Made by a program: the position numbers and the translations under genes
The notes under the pieces: generated by a model
Database searches by the model: none
The model's input: only the letters and a program-made list of their open reading frames with translations
What the model was told of the DNA's origin: nothing
From: Aeromicrobium sp. IC_218
GTDB lineage: Bacteria; Actinomycetota; Actinomycetes; Propionibacteriales; Nocardioidaceae
NCBI RefSeq assembly: GCF_004336805.1
Contig: NZ_SJXM01000004.1
Location: 1 to 64,000 of the forward strand
Direction of reading: 5' to 3'
DNA: 64,000 nucleotides
Part shown: positions 51,047 to 60,674 of the stretch, one piece after another
How the letters are laid out: every line of letters begins with the position of its first letter
Numbering within the stretch: position 1 is the stretch's first letter

Positions 51047-51676
51047 GTGCCCGCGCCGACGTCGTACCTGACCATCGCCGGGCCCGCGACCGTCGAGACC
51101 GAGGTCAAGCGCTCGCGGTTCCGCTGCGACGTCGCCCGCGTCGACGACGAGGACGCCGCGCGGGCCCTCGTGGAGGACGCCCGTCGCCGGTCGCACGACG
51201 CCCGGCACCACTGCAGCGCCTGGGTGGTCGGCCCGGACGCCCGGGTGCGCCGGATGGACGACGACGGGGAGCCGTCCGGAACCGCCGGCGCGCCGATGCT
51301 CGACGTGCTGACCCGGCGCGGGCTGAGCGACGTCGCCGCCGTCGTCACCCGCTGGTTCGGCGGGACGCTGCTCGGGGCCGGCGGCCTGGTGCGCGCCTAC
51401 GGCGACGCGGTGGGCCAGGCGCTCGACGCGGCCGGCACCCGCGAGCGGCACCGCCGCCTGCTCGTCGCGGTCGAGGTGGCGGTCGCCGACGCGGGCAAGG
51501 TCGAGAACCTGCTGCGGTCGGCGTGGCAGGTGACCGGTGTCGGCTACGGCACGCGCGCCACGATCACCGTGGCCGTGCCGCCCGGCGACCGCGACGAGCT
51601 CGGCCAGCGGCTGGCGTCCGTCACCGCGGGTCGGGCGCGGCTCGACGACGCCGGGGAGTCCTGGGTCGACGCCTAG
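51047..51676 (+). CDS. YigZ/IMPACT family protein (UPF0029)
   Basis: The 209-aa protein has an N-terminal UPF0029 domain with EVKRSRFRCDVARVDDEDAARALV, HHCSAWVVG, DDDGEPSGTAGAPMLDVL and VVTRWFGGTLLGAGGLVRAYGDAV, and a ferredoxin-like C-terminal domain. The family is linked to ribosome-associated regulation, but its bacterial role is unclear. The GTG lies 6 nt after TAGGGT (51035-51040), a leaderless pattern, and only 4 nt after the kinase stop. It overlaps the convergent TetR gene. Confidence 0.9.
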   Translation: MPAPTSYLTIAGPATVETEVKRSRFRCDVARVDDEDAARALVEDARRRSHDARHHCSAWVVGPDARVRRMDDDGEPSGTAGAPMLDVLTRRGLSDVAAVVTRWFGGTLLGAGGLVRAYGDAVGQALDAAGTRERHRRLLVAVEVAVADAGKVENLLRSAWQVTGVGYGTRATITVAVPPGDRDELGQRLASVTAGRARLDDAGESWVDA

Positions 51677-52200
51677 ATCGCGCCGTCGAGGCGGCCGAGC
51701 ACGTCGCGGACGTGGTCGACCGCGGACTTCTCCGACAGGCCGGTCGTGTCGTCGAAGTAGAGGCCGTCGCCGATCAGCTGGATCGTGCGGGCCAGCGACT
51801 CGTCGCCCAGGTGCTCGCGGAGCACCTCGAACCACGACTCGCGCACCTCGGCCAGCGTCTGGCGGGCGCGGGCGTCGTTCTCCTGGGCCACGCGCGCGGT
51901 GGCGATGAGCGCCCGGTCGTAGTCGCTGCCGTTGTCGACCGACGTCGTCAGGTAGTAGTCGACCGGTCCCTGTGGCGCGGTGCGCATGCGCTGGACGTCG
52001 GCGTCGCCCTGCTCGCGCAGCCGCTCGAGCATGCCGATCAGCAGGTCGTCCTTGCTGTGGAAGTGGTAGAGCAGCCCGCCCTTGGACACGTTCGCGTCCG
52101 CGGCGACGGCCTCGAGCGTGGCCGCCCGGGTGCCGCCCACGACGAGCAGCTTCTCGAACGCGTCGAGCAGCCGGTCACGGGTGCCGCGCTCCTTCGCCAT
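51673..52200 (-). CDS. TetR-family regulator of the adjacent MFS gene
   Basis: The 175-aa protein has the TetR DNA-binding domain (RDRLLDAFEKLLVVGGTRAATLEAVAADANVSKGGLLYHFHSKDDLL) and a ligand domain of the TetR_C_33/QacR-like kind. TAGAGT (complement of 52207-52212) lies 6 nt before the ATG, so it is probably leaderless. It is divergent from an MFS exporter; a perfect 22-bp palindrome over the exporter promoter is its obvious operator. Confidence 0.9.
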   Translation of the reverse strand: MAKERGTRDRLLDAFEKLLVVGGTRAATLEAVAADANVSKGGLLYHFHSKDDLLIGMLERLREQGDADVQRMRTAPQGPVDYYLTTSVDNGSDYDRALIATARVAQENDARARQTLAEVRESWFEVLREHLGDESLARTIQLIGDGLYFDDTTGLSEKSAVDHVRDVLGRLDGAI

Positions 52201-52239
52201 GCGCCGACTCTAGCGCCGCGAACGTCACACTCCGCGGGC

Positions 52240-52269
52240 TTGGTCGCTGTACCGTCCGGACGGTACAGT
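52240..52269 (+). promoter_or_regulatory. Promoter of the MFS gene with a 22-bp palindromic operator
   Basis: A -35 TTGGTC (52240-52245) and -10 TACAGT (52264-52269, 18-nt spacer) enclose a perfect 22-bp palindrome at 52247-52268 with half-site CTGTACCGTCC. Bound repressor would block RNA polymerase. This is the expected site for the divergent TetR protein. Confidence 0.75.
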
Positions 52270-52306
52270 AGAGAGGTTGTCACCCGCCCCGAGAGGAGGA
52301 CCCCTC

Positions 52307-53836
52307 ATGAGCCACGTCCACGTTCCCACCACGGAACCGATCCAGCCCGCGCGCCGCGCCCGTCCCCGTGACTGGGGGGCCCTCGCCGTGCTGATGCTGC
52401 CGGTGCTGCTGACCTCGATCGACAACACCGTGCTGAGCTTCGCGCTGCCGCAGGTCACCACCGACCTGCGCCCGACCGGCACCCAGCTGCTGTGGATCGT
52501 CGACCTGTACCCGCTCATGCTCGCCGGCTTCCTCATCGCCGCCGGCAGCCTGGGCGACCGCGTCGGCCGTCGCCGCCTGCTCGTGCTCGGCGCCCTCGGC
52601 TTCGGCGTCGCGTCGCTCGTCGCGGCGTTCAGCACGACGCCGGAGATGCTGCTCGTGGCCCGCGGCCTGCTCGGCTTCTTCGGTGCCGCGCTCATGCCGT
52701 CGACGCTGTCGCTGATCCGCAACATCTTCGAGGACGCGTCGCAGCGCCGCGTCGCCATCGCGACGTGGGCGGCCATGTTCTCCGGCGGCGCCGCGCTCGG
52801 CCCCGTGCTCGGCGGCTGGCTGCTGCAGCACTACTGGTGGGGCTCGGTCTTCCTCATCAACGCGCCGATCATCGTCGCGTTCGTCGTGCTGGCCTTCGTG
52901 CTGCTTCCCGAGTCGCGCGACCCCAGCCCGGGTCCGATCGACGTGCCGAGCATCGTGCTGTCGCTGACCGCCATGCTGCCGCTGACCTTCGCGATCAAGA
53001 AGGCCGCCGAGTCGGGCCTCACCGACGTCGTCGTGCTCACCGTCGTCGTGGGCGTCGCGAGCGTCGTGGCGTTCCTGCGCCGTCAGCGCCGGCTCGCCCA
53101 CCCGATGATCGACCTCACGCTGTTCGGCAACCGGGTCTTCACCGGCGCGATCACGGCCAACCTGCTCAGCCTCATGGGCTTCGCCGGCTTCATGTTCTTC
53201 GCCGCGCAGTTCCTGCAGCTGGTCATGGGCCTGAGCCCGCTGGAGTCCGCGGTGGCGCTGCTGCCCGGCCTGGTCGTGACCGTGGCCGCCGGCTTCGTGG
53301 CGGTGCGGCTCGTCCAGCGCGTGCCGGTGCACCTGGTCGTGGCGGGCAGCTTCGTGCTGTCGGCCACGGGCTACGCGATCGCCGCGTTCGGCGACCCGAG
53401 CACCGGCTCGATCATGCTGGCCTTCGCCGTGCTCGGCGTCGGGATCGGCCTGGCCGAGACGCTGACCAACGACCTCATGCTGGCCGGGGTGCCCCCGCAC
53501 AAGGCCGGCGCCGCGTCCGCCCTGTCGGAGACGGCGTACGAGATCGGCGCGGTGCTGGGCACGGCGGTGCTGGGCAGCATCCTGACCCAGACGTTCCGGC
53601 GCGAGCTGCAGGTGCCGTCGTACGCGGCGGACACCACCGGCCACACGTTCGAGACCCTGGGCGGTGCGCTCGAGCGAGCCGCGCTGTTCCCGAACGAGGT
53701 GGGCGACACGCTGCGGGCGTCGGCGATCGCGGCGTTCGACCACGGCGTCCAGCTGACGTCGGCGGCGGCGATCGTGGTCGCGCTCAGCGCGGCGTGGATG
53801 TCGTTCCGGATGCTGCGGGACGCCCCGAAGCACTGA
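52307..53836 (+). CDS. MFS transporter, DHA2 (14-TM drug exporter) family
   Basis: The 509-aa proton-driven exporter resembles SmvA/QacA-type proteins: DNTVLSFALPQVTTDLRPTGTQLLWIVDLYPLMLAGFLIAAGSLGDRVGRRRLL (motifs D1 and A) and GGAALGPVLGGWLLQHYWWGSVFLINAP (motif C). About 14 helices are predicted. GAGAGGAGGA at 52291-52300 supports the ATG at 52307. Expression is probably induced by cationic or amphipathic toxic compounds through the divergent TetR regulator. Confidence 0.92.
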   Translation: MSHVHVPTTEPIQPARRARPRDWGALAVLMLPVLLTSIDNTVLSFALPQVTTDLRPTGTQLLWIVDLYPLMLAGFLIAAGSLGDRVGRRRLLVLGALGFGVASLVAAFSTTPEMLLVARGLLGFFGAALMPSTLSLIRNIFEDASQRRVAIATWAAMFSGGAALGPVLGGWLLQHYWWGSVFLINAPIIVAFVVLAFVLLPESRDPSPGPIDVPSIVLSLTAMLPLTFAIKKAAESGLTDVVVLTVVVGVASVVAFLRRQRRLAHPMIDLTLFGNRVFTGAITANLLSLMGFAGFMFFAAQFLQLVMGLSPLESAVALLPGLVVTVAAGFVAVRLVQRVPVHLVVAGSFVLSATGYAIAAFGDPSTGSIMLAFAVLGVGIGLAETLTNDLMLAGVPPHKAGAASALSETAYEIGAVLGTAVLGSILTQTFRRELQVPSYAADTTGHTFETLGGALERAALFPNEVGDTLRASAIAAFDHGVQLTSAAAIVVALSAAWMSFRMLRDAPKH

Positions 53837-53858
53837 CCGGCGGGCCTAGGCTCGGGGC

Positions 53859-54680
53859 GTGCGCCGGACCGCCGCCCTGCTCCTGGTGCTCGTCCTGGCC
53901 GGGTGCGGCCTCGGGGACGAGCCGGACGAGGCGCGCGCGGGCCTGCCCGACGGCGTGACCGTCAGCCTGGACCAGGCGCGCAGCGACATGGCCACGCGCC
54001 GGGTCCTGGCCCGGGTGCAGAACGACGGGTCCGAGCCGCTGGTCGTGCGTGAGCTCCAGGTGCGCCTGCCGCGGTGGGGCGTCCCGGGTCGCTACGAGGG
54101 ACCCGCGACCGTCCCACCCGGCGGCGCGCTGAACCTCGCCGTGGAGGCCCCGACGGCCGCCTGCGGGGACGGTGTCGACGCCCGCGTCCGGCTCGTCCTG
54201 GACGGTGGGGCGGGGACCGTGGACGGCGGAGCCACCGACCGGTTCGGCGCGATCGCTCGCCTGCTCGACCGCGACTGCGCGGACGCCCTGCTGCGGGTGG
54301 ACGCCGGCGCTCCCCGGCTGGAGGGCCGCGAGATCGTGCTGCCCCTGATGTTCCGGACAACCGGGGAGGATGTCACGGTCGGGTCCGTCGCCGGCACCGT
54401 GCTGCTCGACCTCGCACCCGGCGAGGACGGACGGCTCGACCGCCGCCTGGCCGCCGGGGACCGCTGGTCCCGCGACGTGCGGCTGGCCCCGGCCCGGTGC
54501 GACGCCCACGTGGTCGCCGAGGACAAGGTCGGCACGCTCCTGCCGCTGCAGGTCACCACGCGGCACGGCGCGGTGACGACCTTCCTGCGTCCGGCCCCGG
54601 CGGTGAAGGGCGGCCTGCTGGACTCGGTCGTCCGGCTCTGCGGCATCGGACAGGGTGACGACCCGCTGCTGGACGACTAG
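53859..54680 (+). CDS. Putative lipoprotein of unknown function
   Basis: The 273-aa product has a short signal peptide with lipobox LAGC (Cys16), so it should be anchored outside the membrane. The rest contains beta-rich stretches and five further cysteines (for example AACGDGVD, DRDCADALL, ARCDAHV and LCGIGQ), which could form disulfides. I recognise no family. TAGGCT (53847-53852) lies 6 nt before the GTG, suggesting a leaderless message. It overlaps the convergent LysR gene by 4 nt. Confidence 0.72.
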   Translation: MRRTAALLLVLVLAGCGLGDEPDEARAGLPDGVTVSLDQARSDMATRRVLARVQNDGSEPLVVRELQVRLPRWGVPGRYEGPATVPPGGALNLAVEAPTAACGDGVDARVRLVLDGGAGTVDGGATDRFGAIARLLDRDCADALLRVDAGAPRLEGREIVLPLMFRTTGEDVTVGSVAGTVLLDLAPGEDGRLDRRLAAGDRWSRDVRLAPARCDAHVVAEDKVGTLLPLQVTTRHGAVTTFLRPAPAVKGGLLDSVVRLCGIGQGDDPLLDD

Positions 54681-55600
54681 GTCGCGTCGCGGCTCGCGAC
54701 GTGCTCGGCCGCCACCCGCTCGAGCGCGGCCTGGACGTGCCGGCGGGCGGGGTTGGCGTCGCTGGCGCGGCGCCACACCGCGCCGACGCTGCGCCGGGAC
54801 ACCGGGTCGACCACGGGGACGGCGCGCACGGTCGGCGGCAGGTGCTCGCGGCCCAGCCGGGGGAGCAGGGCGATGGCCACGCCCTGCTCGACCATGGCGA
54901 CGTGCGTGCCGAAGCTGGCGTCCTGGCAGCGCACGTCGGGGAGCGTGTCGTGCGAGGCGTGCATCTGCAGCAGCCAGTCGTGGCAGATCGAGCCGGTGTG
55001 GGTGCTCACCCAGCGCTCATGGACGAGGTCGGCGGCCGCCACCTCGTCCTGCCCGGCCAGGCGGTGGTCGGCGGGCAGCACGACGTCCGCGGCGTCGGTG
55101 AGCAGCGGGACGAGGTGCAGTGCCGGGGCGACCGTGAGCGGCACCGAGCTCCAGTCGTGGACGACGCCGAGGTCGGCCCCGCCGCGCTCGACCATCGTGA
55201 GGCACTCGCGCGGGTCGATCTCGTGCACGCGGACCTCGAGCTCGGGCGCGGACGTGGCCAGCCGGCGCAGCAGCGGGGCGACGAGCCCGCGGCACGCCGT
55301 CGAGAACGCGGCGATGCGGAAGACGCCGGTGAGCGGCGCGTCGTCGCCGAGGGCGAGGTTGCCGACCTGCTCGAGCTCGGCGAGCAGCGCACCGCCGCGG
55401 TCGGCGAGCAGGCGTCCGCGCTCGGTCAGCACGACCCGGCGGCCCACCCGCTCGAGCATCGCGGCCCGGCTCTGGCGCTCCAGCCGCTTGACCTGCTGGC
55501 TCACCGCCGAGGGGGTGAACCCGAGCGCCTGGGCCGCGCCGGCGACGGTGCCGTGGTCGCGGACGGCGATCAGGGCGCGAAGCGCGGTCACGTCGATCAT
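54677..55600 (-). CDS. LysR-family transcriptional regulator
   Basis: The 307-aa protein has an N-terminal winged helix (ALRALIAVRDHGTVAGAAQALGFTPSAVSQQVKRLERQ) and a periplasmic-binding-like effector domain (about residues 90-295). TAGCAT (complement of 55607-55612) lies 6 nt before the ATG. The palindrome GTAGC-GAT-GCTAC (55601-55613) covers this element and is a likely autoregulatory site. It is divergent from an EamA exporter, which it probably controls. Confidence 0.9.
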   Translation of the reverse strand: MIDVTALRALIAVRDHGTVAGAAQALGFTPSAVSQQVKRLERQSRAAMLERVGRRVVLTERGRLLADRGGALLAELEQVGNLALGDDAPLTGVFRIAAFSTACRGLVAPLLRRLATSAPELEVRVHEIDPRECLTMVERGGADLGVVHDWSSVPLTVAPALHLVPLLTDAADVVLPADHRLAGQDEVAAADLVHERWVSTHTGSICHDWLLQMHASHDTLPDVRCQDASFGTHVAMVEQGVAIALLPRLGREHLPPTVRAVPVVDPVSRRSVGAVWRRASDANPARRHVQAALERVAAEHVASRDAT

Positions 55601-55674
55601 GTAGCGATGCTACCGATTGACCGGCACGAGACATCGCTGGTCGTGCATGGTCGTCGTCCGCGACGATGGGACCC

Positions 55675-56547
55675 ATGTCGCCGCGCCACAGCCTGCTCGC
55701 CGTGCTCGTCGCCCTCGTCTGGGGGTTGAACTTCGTCGTCATCGACGCCGGCCTGCAGGACGTCCCGCCGCTGCTGTTCCTGGCCTTCCGGTTCGTGCTC
55801 GTCGCGTTCCCGCTCGTGCTGCTCGTGCCGCAGCCCGGCCCCTGGAAGGACGTCCTGGTCATCGGCGCGTTCATGAGCCTGGGCCAGTTCTCGCTGCTCT
55901 ACGTCGCGCTCGACCTGGGCATGCCGGCCGGCCTGGCGTCGCTCGTGCTGCAGGCACAGGTGATGTTCACGGTGGTCATCGCCGCGGTCGCGCTGGGCGA
56001 GCGGTCGACCACGCAGCAGGTCGTCGGGGTCGGCGTCGGGACGGTCGGCCTGCTCGTCGTCGCCCTGGCCCACGGGCTGCGCGCGCCGGTGCTGCCGCTG
56101 CTGGTGACGATCGGCGCGGCGCTCTCCTGGGCGATCGGCAACGTCGCCGCCCGCCGGGCCCGCATGGCGTCCGGTCTCGGGCTCGTCGCCTGGTCCGCGC
56201 TCGTGGTGCCGCTGCCCGCGCTCGCGCTGTCGCTCGCGGTCGACGGCCCGGCCGAGGTGGGCGACGCGATCGCCGGGCTCGGCTGGACGGCGGTGCTGTC
56301 GACCGCCTACACCGTCGTGTTCGCGTCGCTGTTCGGCTACGTGGTGTGGAACGGCCTGCTCGCCCGCTACCCGGCCGGTGCGGTGGTGCCGTTCATCCTG
56401 CTGGTGCCGGTCGTCGGCATCCTCGCGGCGTGGCTCGTGCAGGACGAGGTGCCGACGGCGCTGGAGACGGCCGGCGGGCTGGTCATGCTGTCGGGCGTCG
56501 CGATCGCCAGCGTCCGGCTGCGCCGGCGCGAGGTCGTGCCGGCCTAG
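55675..56547 (+). CDS. EamA/DMT-family exporter
   Basis: The 290-aa membrane protein has ten predicted helices made of two EamA repeats (starts LLAVLVALVWGLNFVVIDAGL and LVTIGAALSWAIGNVAARRA). Such proteins export amino acids or metabolites; the closest named member, EamA, exports cysteine and O-acetylserine. GACGAT at 55662-55667 lies 7 nt before the ATG. A start 9 nt upstream (55666) would fall inside that element and was rejected. It overlaps the convergent TetR gene by 4 nt. Confidence 0.88.
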   Translation: MSPRHSLLAVLVALVWGLNFVVIDAGLQDVPPLLFLAFRFVLVAFPLVLLVPQPGPWKDVLVIGAFMSLGQFSLLYVALDLGMPAGLASLVLQAQVMFTVVIAAVALGERSTTQQVVGVGVGTVGLLVVALAHGLRAPVLPLLVTIGAALSWAIGNVAARRARMASGLGLVAWSALVVPLPALALSLAVDGPAEVGDAIAGLGWTAVLSTAYTVVFASLFGYVVWNGLLARYPAGAVVPFILLVPVVGILAAWLVQDEVPTALETAGGLVMLSGVAIASVRLRRREVVPA

Positions 56548-57113
56548 AGCCCGGACAGCGCGCCGCGGGCCATGCGCACCAGCAGCGCCCGCATGGACGC
56601 CTGGTCGAGCCGGGCGCTGTGCGGCGTGGAGTTGAGCAGGCCGAACACGGCCTGGGCGGCGGCGCGCGCGGCCGGACGGTCGAGGCCGGGGCGCAGCTCG
56701 CGCAGGACGTCCACCCAGACGTCGACGTAGGCCAGCTGGAGCTCGCGCACCTGGCGGCGGGCGTCCGGGGCGAGGTTCTGCCACTCGCGGGCCTGCACCG
56801 AGATGAGCTCGGGCGAGCCGAGCGCGAAGTCGACGTGGAACTCGACCAGCTCGGCGTAGGTGACGTCCGGCGACGAGCCCTCGCCCGCGACGCGCCGGCC
56901 GCCCGCGAGCAGGAACTCGCTGATCGCGACGAGCGCGGCGCTCAGCACGTCGTCCTTGCCCGAGAAGTGCTTGTAGAGGGCCGGCCCGGAGATGCCGCAG
57001 GCCGCGCCGATGTCGTGCACCGAGACGCCGTGGAAGCCGCGCTCGGCGAACAGCTTCGCGGCCGTCGTCAGGATCTGGTCGCGGCGCGTGGACGTGGGGA
57101 GCTCGGTCGTCAC
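56544..57113 (-). CDS. TetR-family regulator of the carboxylase operon
   Basis: The 189-aa protein has the TetR domain ([48 protein letters not shown]) and a C-terminal domain with [27 protein letters not shown], a form common next to acyl-CoA genes. TAGACT (complement of 57120-57125) lies 6 nt before the GTG, so it should be leaderless. It is divergent from the leucine-degradation genes, and the shared gap has an 18-bp palindromic operator candidate. An acyl-CoA intermediate is the likely effector. Confidence 0.9.
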   Translation of the reverse strand: MTTELPTSTRRDQILTTAAKLFAERGFHGVSVHDIGAACGISGPALYKHFSGKDDVLSAALVAISEFLLAGGRRVAGEGSSPDVTYAELVEFHVDFALGSPELISVQAREWQNLAPDARRQVRELQLAYVDVWVDVLRELRPGLDRPAARAAAQAVFGLLNSTPHSARLDQASMRALLVRMARGALSGL

Positions 57114-57134
57114 GGGGCCAGTCTAGCGCCCGTC

Positions 57135-57152
57135 GGTTAACGTGCGTTAACC
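57135..57152. promoter_or_regulatory. Operator palindrome of the carboxylase operon
   Basis: GGTTAACG-TG-CGTTAACC is an 18-nt palindrome with 8-bp arms in the 68-nt gap between the divergent TetR and carboxylase genes. It lies about 10 nt from the TetR -10 element, so one protein could control both directions. Confidence 0.65.
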
Positions 57153-57181
57153 TGCGCCTGTTCCCGAGATGGAGGCTGAGC

Positions 57182-58735
<1,554 letters not shown>

Positions 58736-58756
58736 GCGCCCACCGTCACCGTGAGC

Positions 58757-58803
58757 GTGACGTTCCGGGGCTCGATCCGGCCGCCGGACCCCCGGAACGT
58801 CAC
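58757..58803 (+). repeat. Long hairpin between the two carboxylase subunit genes
   Basis: GTGACGTTCCGGGG (58757-58770) pairs perfectly with its complement at 58790-58803; the loop folds further (TCCGG/CCGGA) and the stem continues past one mismatch as GAG/CTC. It could act as a processing site or attenuator that sets the beta to alpha ratio. The 13-mer GAACGTCACACTC at its end also occurs at 52220-52232. Confidence 0.5.
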
Positions 58804-58829
58804 ACTCAGCGAGAGCCGAGGAAGCACCC

Positions 58830-60674
58830 ATGAGCACCTTCACGACCGTCCTGGTCGCCAACCGCGGCGAGATCGCCCGCCGCGTGTTCCGCACCTGCCG
58901 CGAGCAGGGGCTGCGCACCGTCGCCGTGTACTCCGACGCGGACGCCGACGCCCCGTTCGTCGGTGAGGCCGACGTCGCCGTCCGCCTGGGCCCGACCCCG
59001 GCCGCCGAGTCGTACCTGTCGGTCGAGCGGCTGCTGGCCGCCGCCCGCGAGTCCGGCGCCGACGCCGTGCACCCGGGCTACGGCTTCCTGTCCGAGAACG
59101 CCGGGTTCGCCCGGGCCGTCGTCGAGGCCGGCCTCACCTGGATCGGCCCGGCGCCGGACGTCATCGAGCTCATGGGCCGCAAGGACCGCGCCCGCGAGGT
59201 GGCCGAGCGCGCCGGCGTGCCGGTGACTCCTCGGTTCGAGCCGGACGCGGTGCCCGCCGACGCGTACCCGGTGCTGGTCAAGGCCGCGGCCGGTGGTGGC
59301 GGCAAGGGCATGCACGTCGTGCGCACCCCGGACGGCCTGGCCGAGGCGCTGGCCCGGGCCGCCCGCGAGGCGTCCGCCGCCTTCGGCGACGACACGCTGC
59401 TCGTCGAGCGGTACGTCGAGGGCGGACGCCACGTCGAGGTGCAGGTGTTCGGCGACGAGCACGGCGACGTCGTCCACCTCGGCACCCGCGACTGCTCCGC
59501 CCAGCGCCGGCACCAGAAGGTGCTGGAGGAGGCGCCCGCGCCCGACCTGCCCGAGGCGCTGCGCCAGCGGCTGCACGACGCGTCCGTGGCCCTGGCCCGC
59601 GAGGTCGGCTACACCGGCGCCGGCACCGTCGAGTTCCTGGTCGCCGGCGACGAGGCGTTCTTCCTGGAGATGAACACCCGCCTGCAGGTCGAGCACCCCG
59701 TCACCGAGGAGGTCACCGGCACCGACCTCGTGGCCTGGCAGCTCGCCGTCGCCGCCGGCGAGCCGCTGCCGCTGGCCCAGGACGAGATCGGGTTCGACGG
59801 CCACGCGCTCGAGGTACGGGTCTACGCCGAGGACCCGTACGCGGGCTTCCTGCCCCAGGCCGGGACGATCTCGGCACTGCGCTGGGGCGGTCCGGCGCGC
59901 GAGGAGTCCGCGTACGTCGCCGGCGGCGAGGTGACGACCGCCTACGACCCGATGATCGCCAAGCTCGTCACCCACGGCACCGACCGCGCCGAGGCGATCG
60001 CCGCGATGCTCGAGGCGATCGACGGGTCGGTCGTCGTCGGGCTCACGACGAACCTCGGATTCCTGCGCCGGCTCGTCGCCACCGACGACTTCCGCCGCGG
60101 CCCGGTGCCGACCGACTGGCTGGACGCCCACGTGCCGCCCGAGCTGCTCACCCGGCCGACCGTGCCGGCGGCCGCGCTCCGGACGGCCGCGCACGAGCTC
60201 GTCCCGCCACGCGACGACACGCCGTTCGGCGCCCGCGATGGATGGCGGGTCGGGGAGCACGTCCCGGTGACCGTGACGCTCGAGGACGACGACGGGACGC
60301 TGCACCGGGCTCCGCTCATCGAGACCTGTGGTGCCGGGGGCTGGCTGGTGGAGGACGACGTCCCCGGACGCGCGCTGGTCGCGGTCGAGGGGCAGGTCTG
60401 GACCCTGTCGCTGCCGGACGGGACGCGCCGCCACCGCAGCGCCCACGGGGCTGCGGACGCCGACGTCACCGCCCCCATGCCCGGCACCGTGCTGAGCGTC
60501 GCGGTGGCCGAAGGGCAGCACGTCAACGCCGGCGAGTCGCTGGGAGTGCTCGAAGCCATGAAGATGGAGCTCGCGCTCACCGCCCCGTACGACGGCGTCG
60601 TCACGACGGTCGCCGCCGCGGCGGGCGCGCGCGTCGCGCTGGGCGACGTGCTCTTCGTGGTGGAGGACGAGTGA
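58830..60674 (+). CDS. Acyl-CoA carboxylase alpha subunit (biotin carboxylase plus biotin carrier)
   Basis: The 614-aa protein carboxylates its own biotin and presents it to the beta subunit. Domains in order: biotin carboxylase (about 1-445; VLVANRGEIARRVFRTCREQG, the ATP-grasp loop AAAGGGGKGMHVV, FLEMNTRLQVEHPVTEEVTG), a linker domain, and a C-terminal biotinyl domain with Lys578 in EAMKMEL. A Shine-Dalgarno-like AGGAAG precedes the ATG. Its stop overlaps the HMG-CoA lyase GTG. Partnership with the methylcrotonyl-type beta subunit is inferred from the operon. Confidence 0.93.
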   Translation: MSTFTTVLVANRGEIARRVFRTCREQGLRTVAVYSDADADAPFVGEADVAVRLGPTPAAESYLSVERLLAAARESGADAVHPGYGFLSENAGFARAVVEAGLTWIGPAPDVIELMGRKDRAREVAERAGVPVTPRFEPDAVPADAYPVLVKAAAGGGGKGMHVVRTPDGLAEALARAAREASAAFGDDTLLVERYVEGGRHVEVQVFGDEHGDVVHLGTRDCSAQRRHQKVLEEAPAPDLPEALRQRLHDASVALAREVGYTGAGTVEFLVAGDEAFFLEMNTRLQVEHPVTEEVTGTDLVAWQLAVAAGEPLPLAQDEIGFDGHALEVRVYAEDPYAGFLPQAGTISALRWGGPAREESAYVAGGEVTTAYDPMIAKLVTHGTDRAEAIAAMLEAIDGSVVVGLTTNLGFLRRLVATDDFRRGPVPTDWLDAHVPPELLTRPTVPAAALRTAAHELVPPRDDTPFGARDGWRVGEHVPVTVTLEDDDGTLHRAPLIETCGAGGWLVEDDVPGRALVAVEGQVWTLSLPDGTRRHRSAHGAADADVTAPMPGTVLSVAVAEGQHVNAGESLGVLEAMKMELALTAPYDGVVTTVAAAAGARVALGDVLFVVEDE

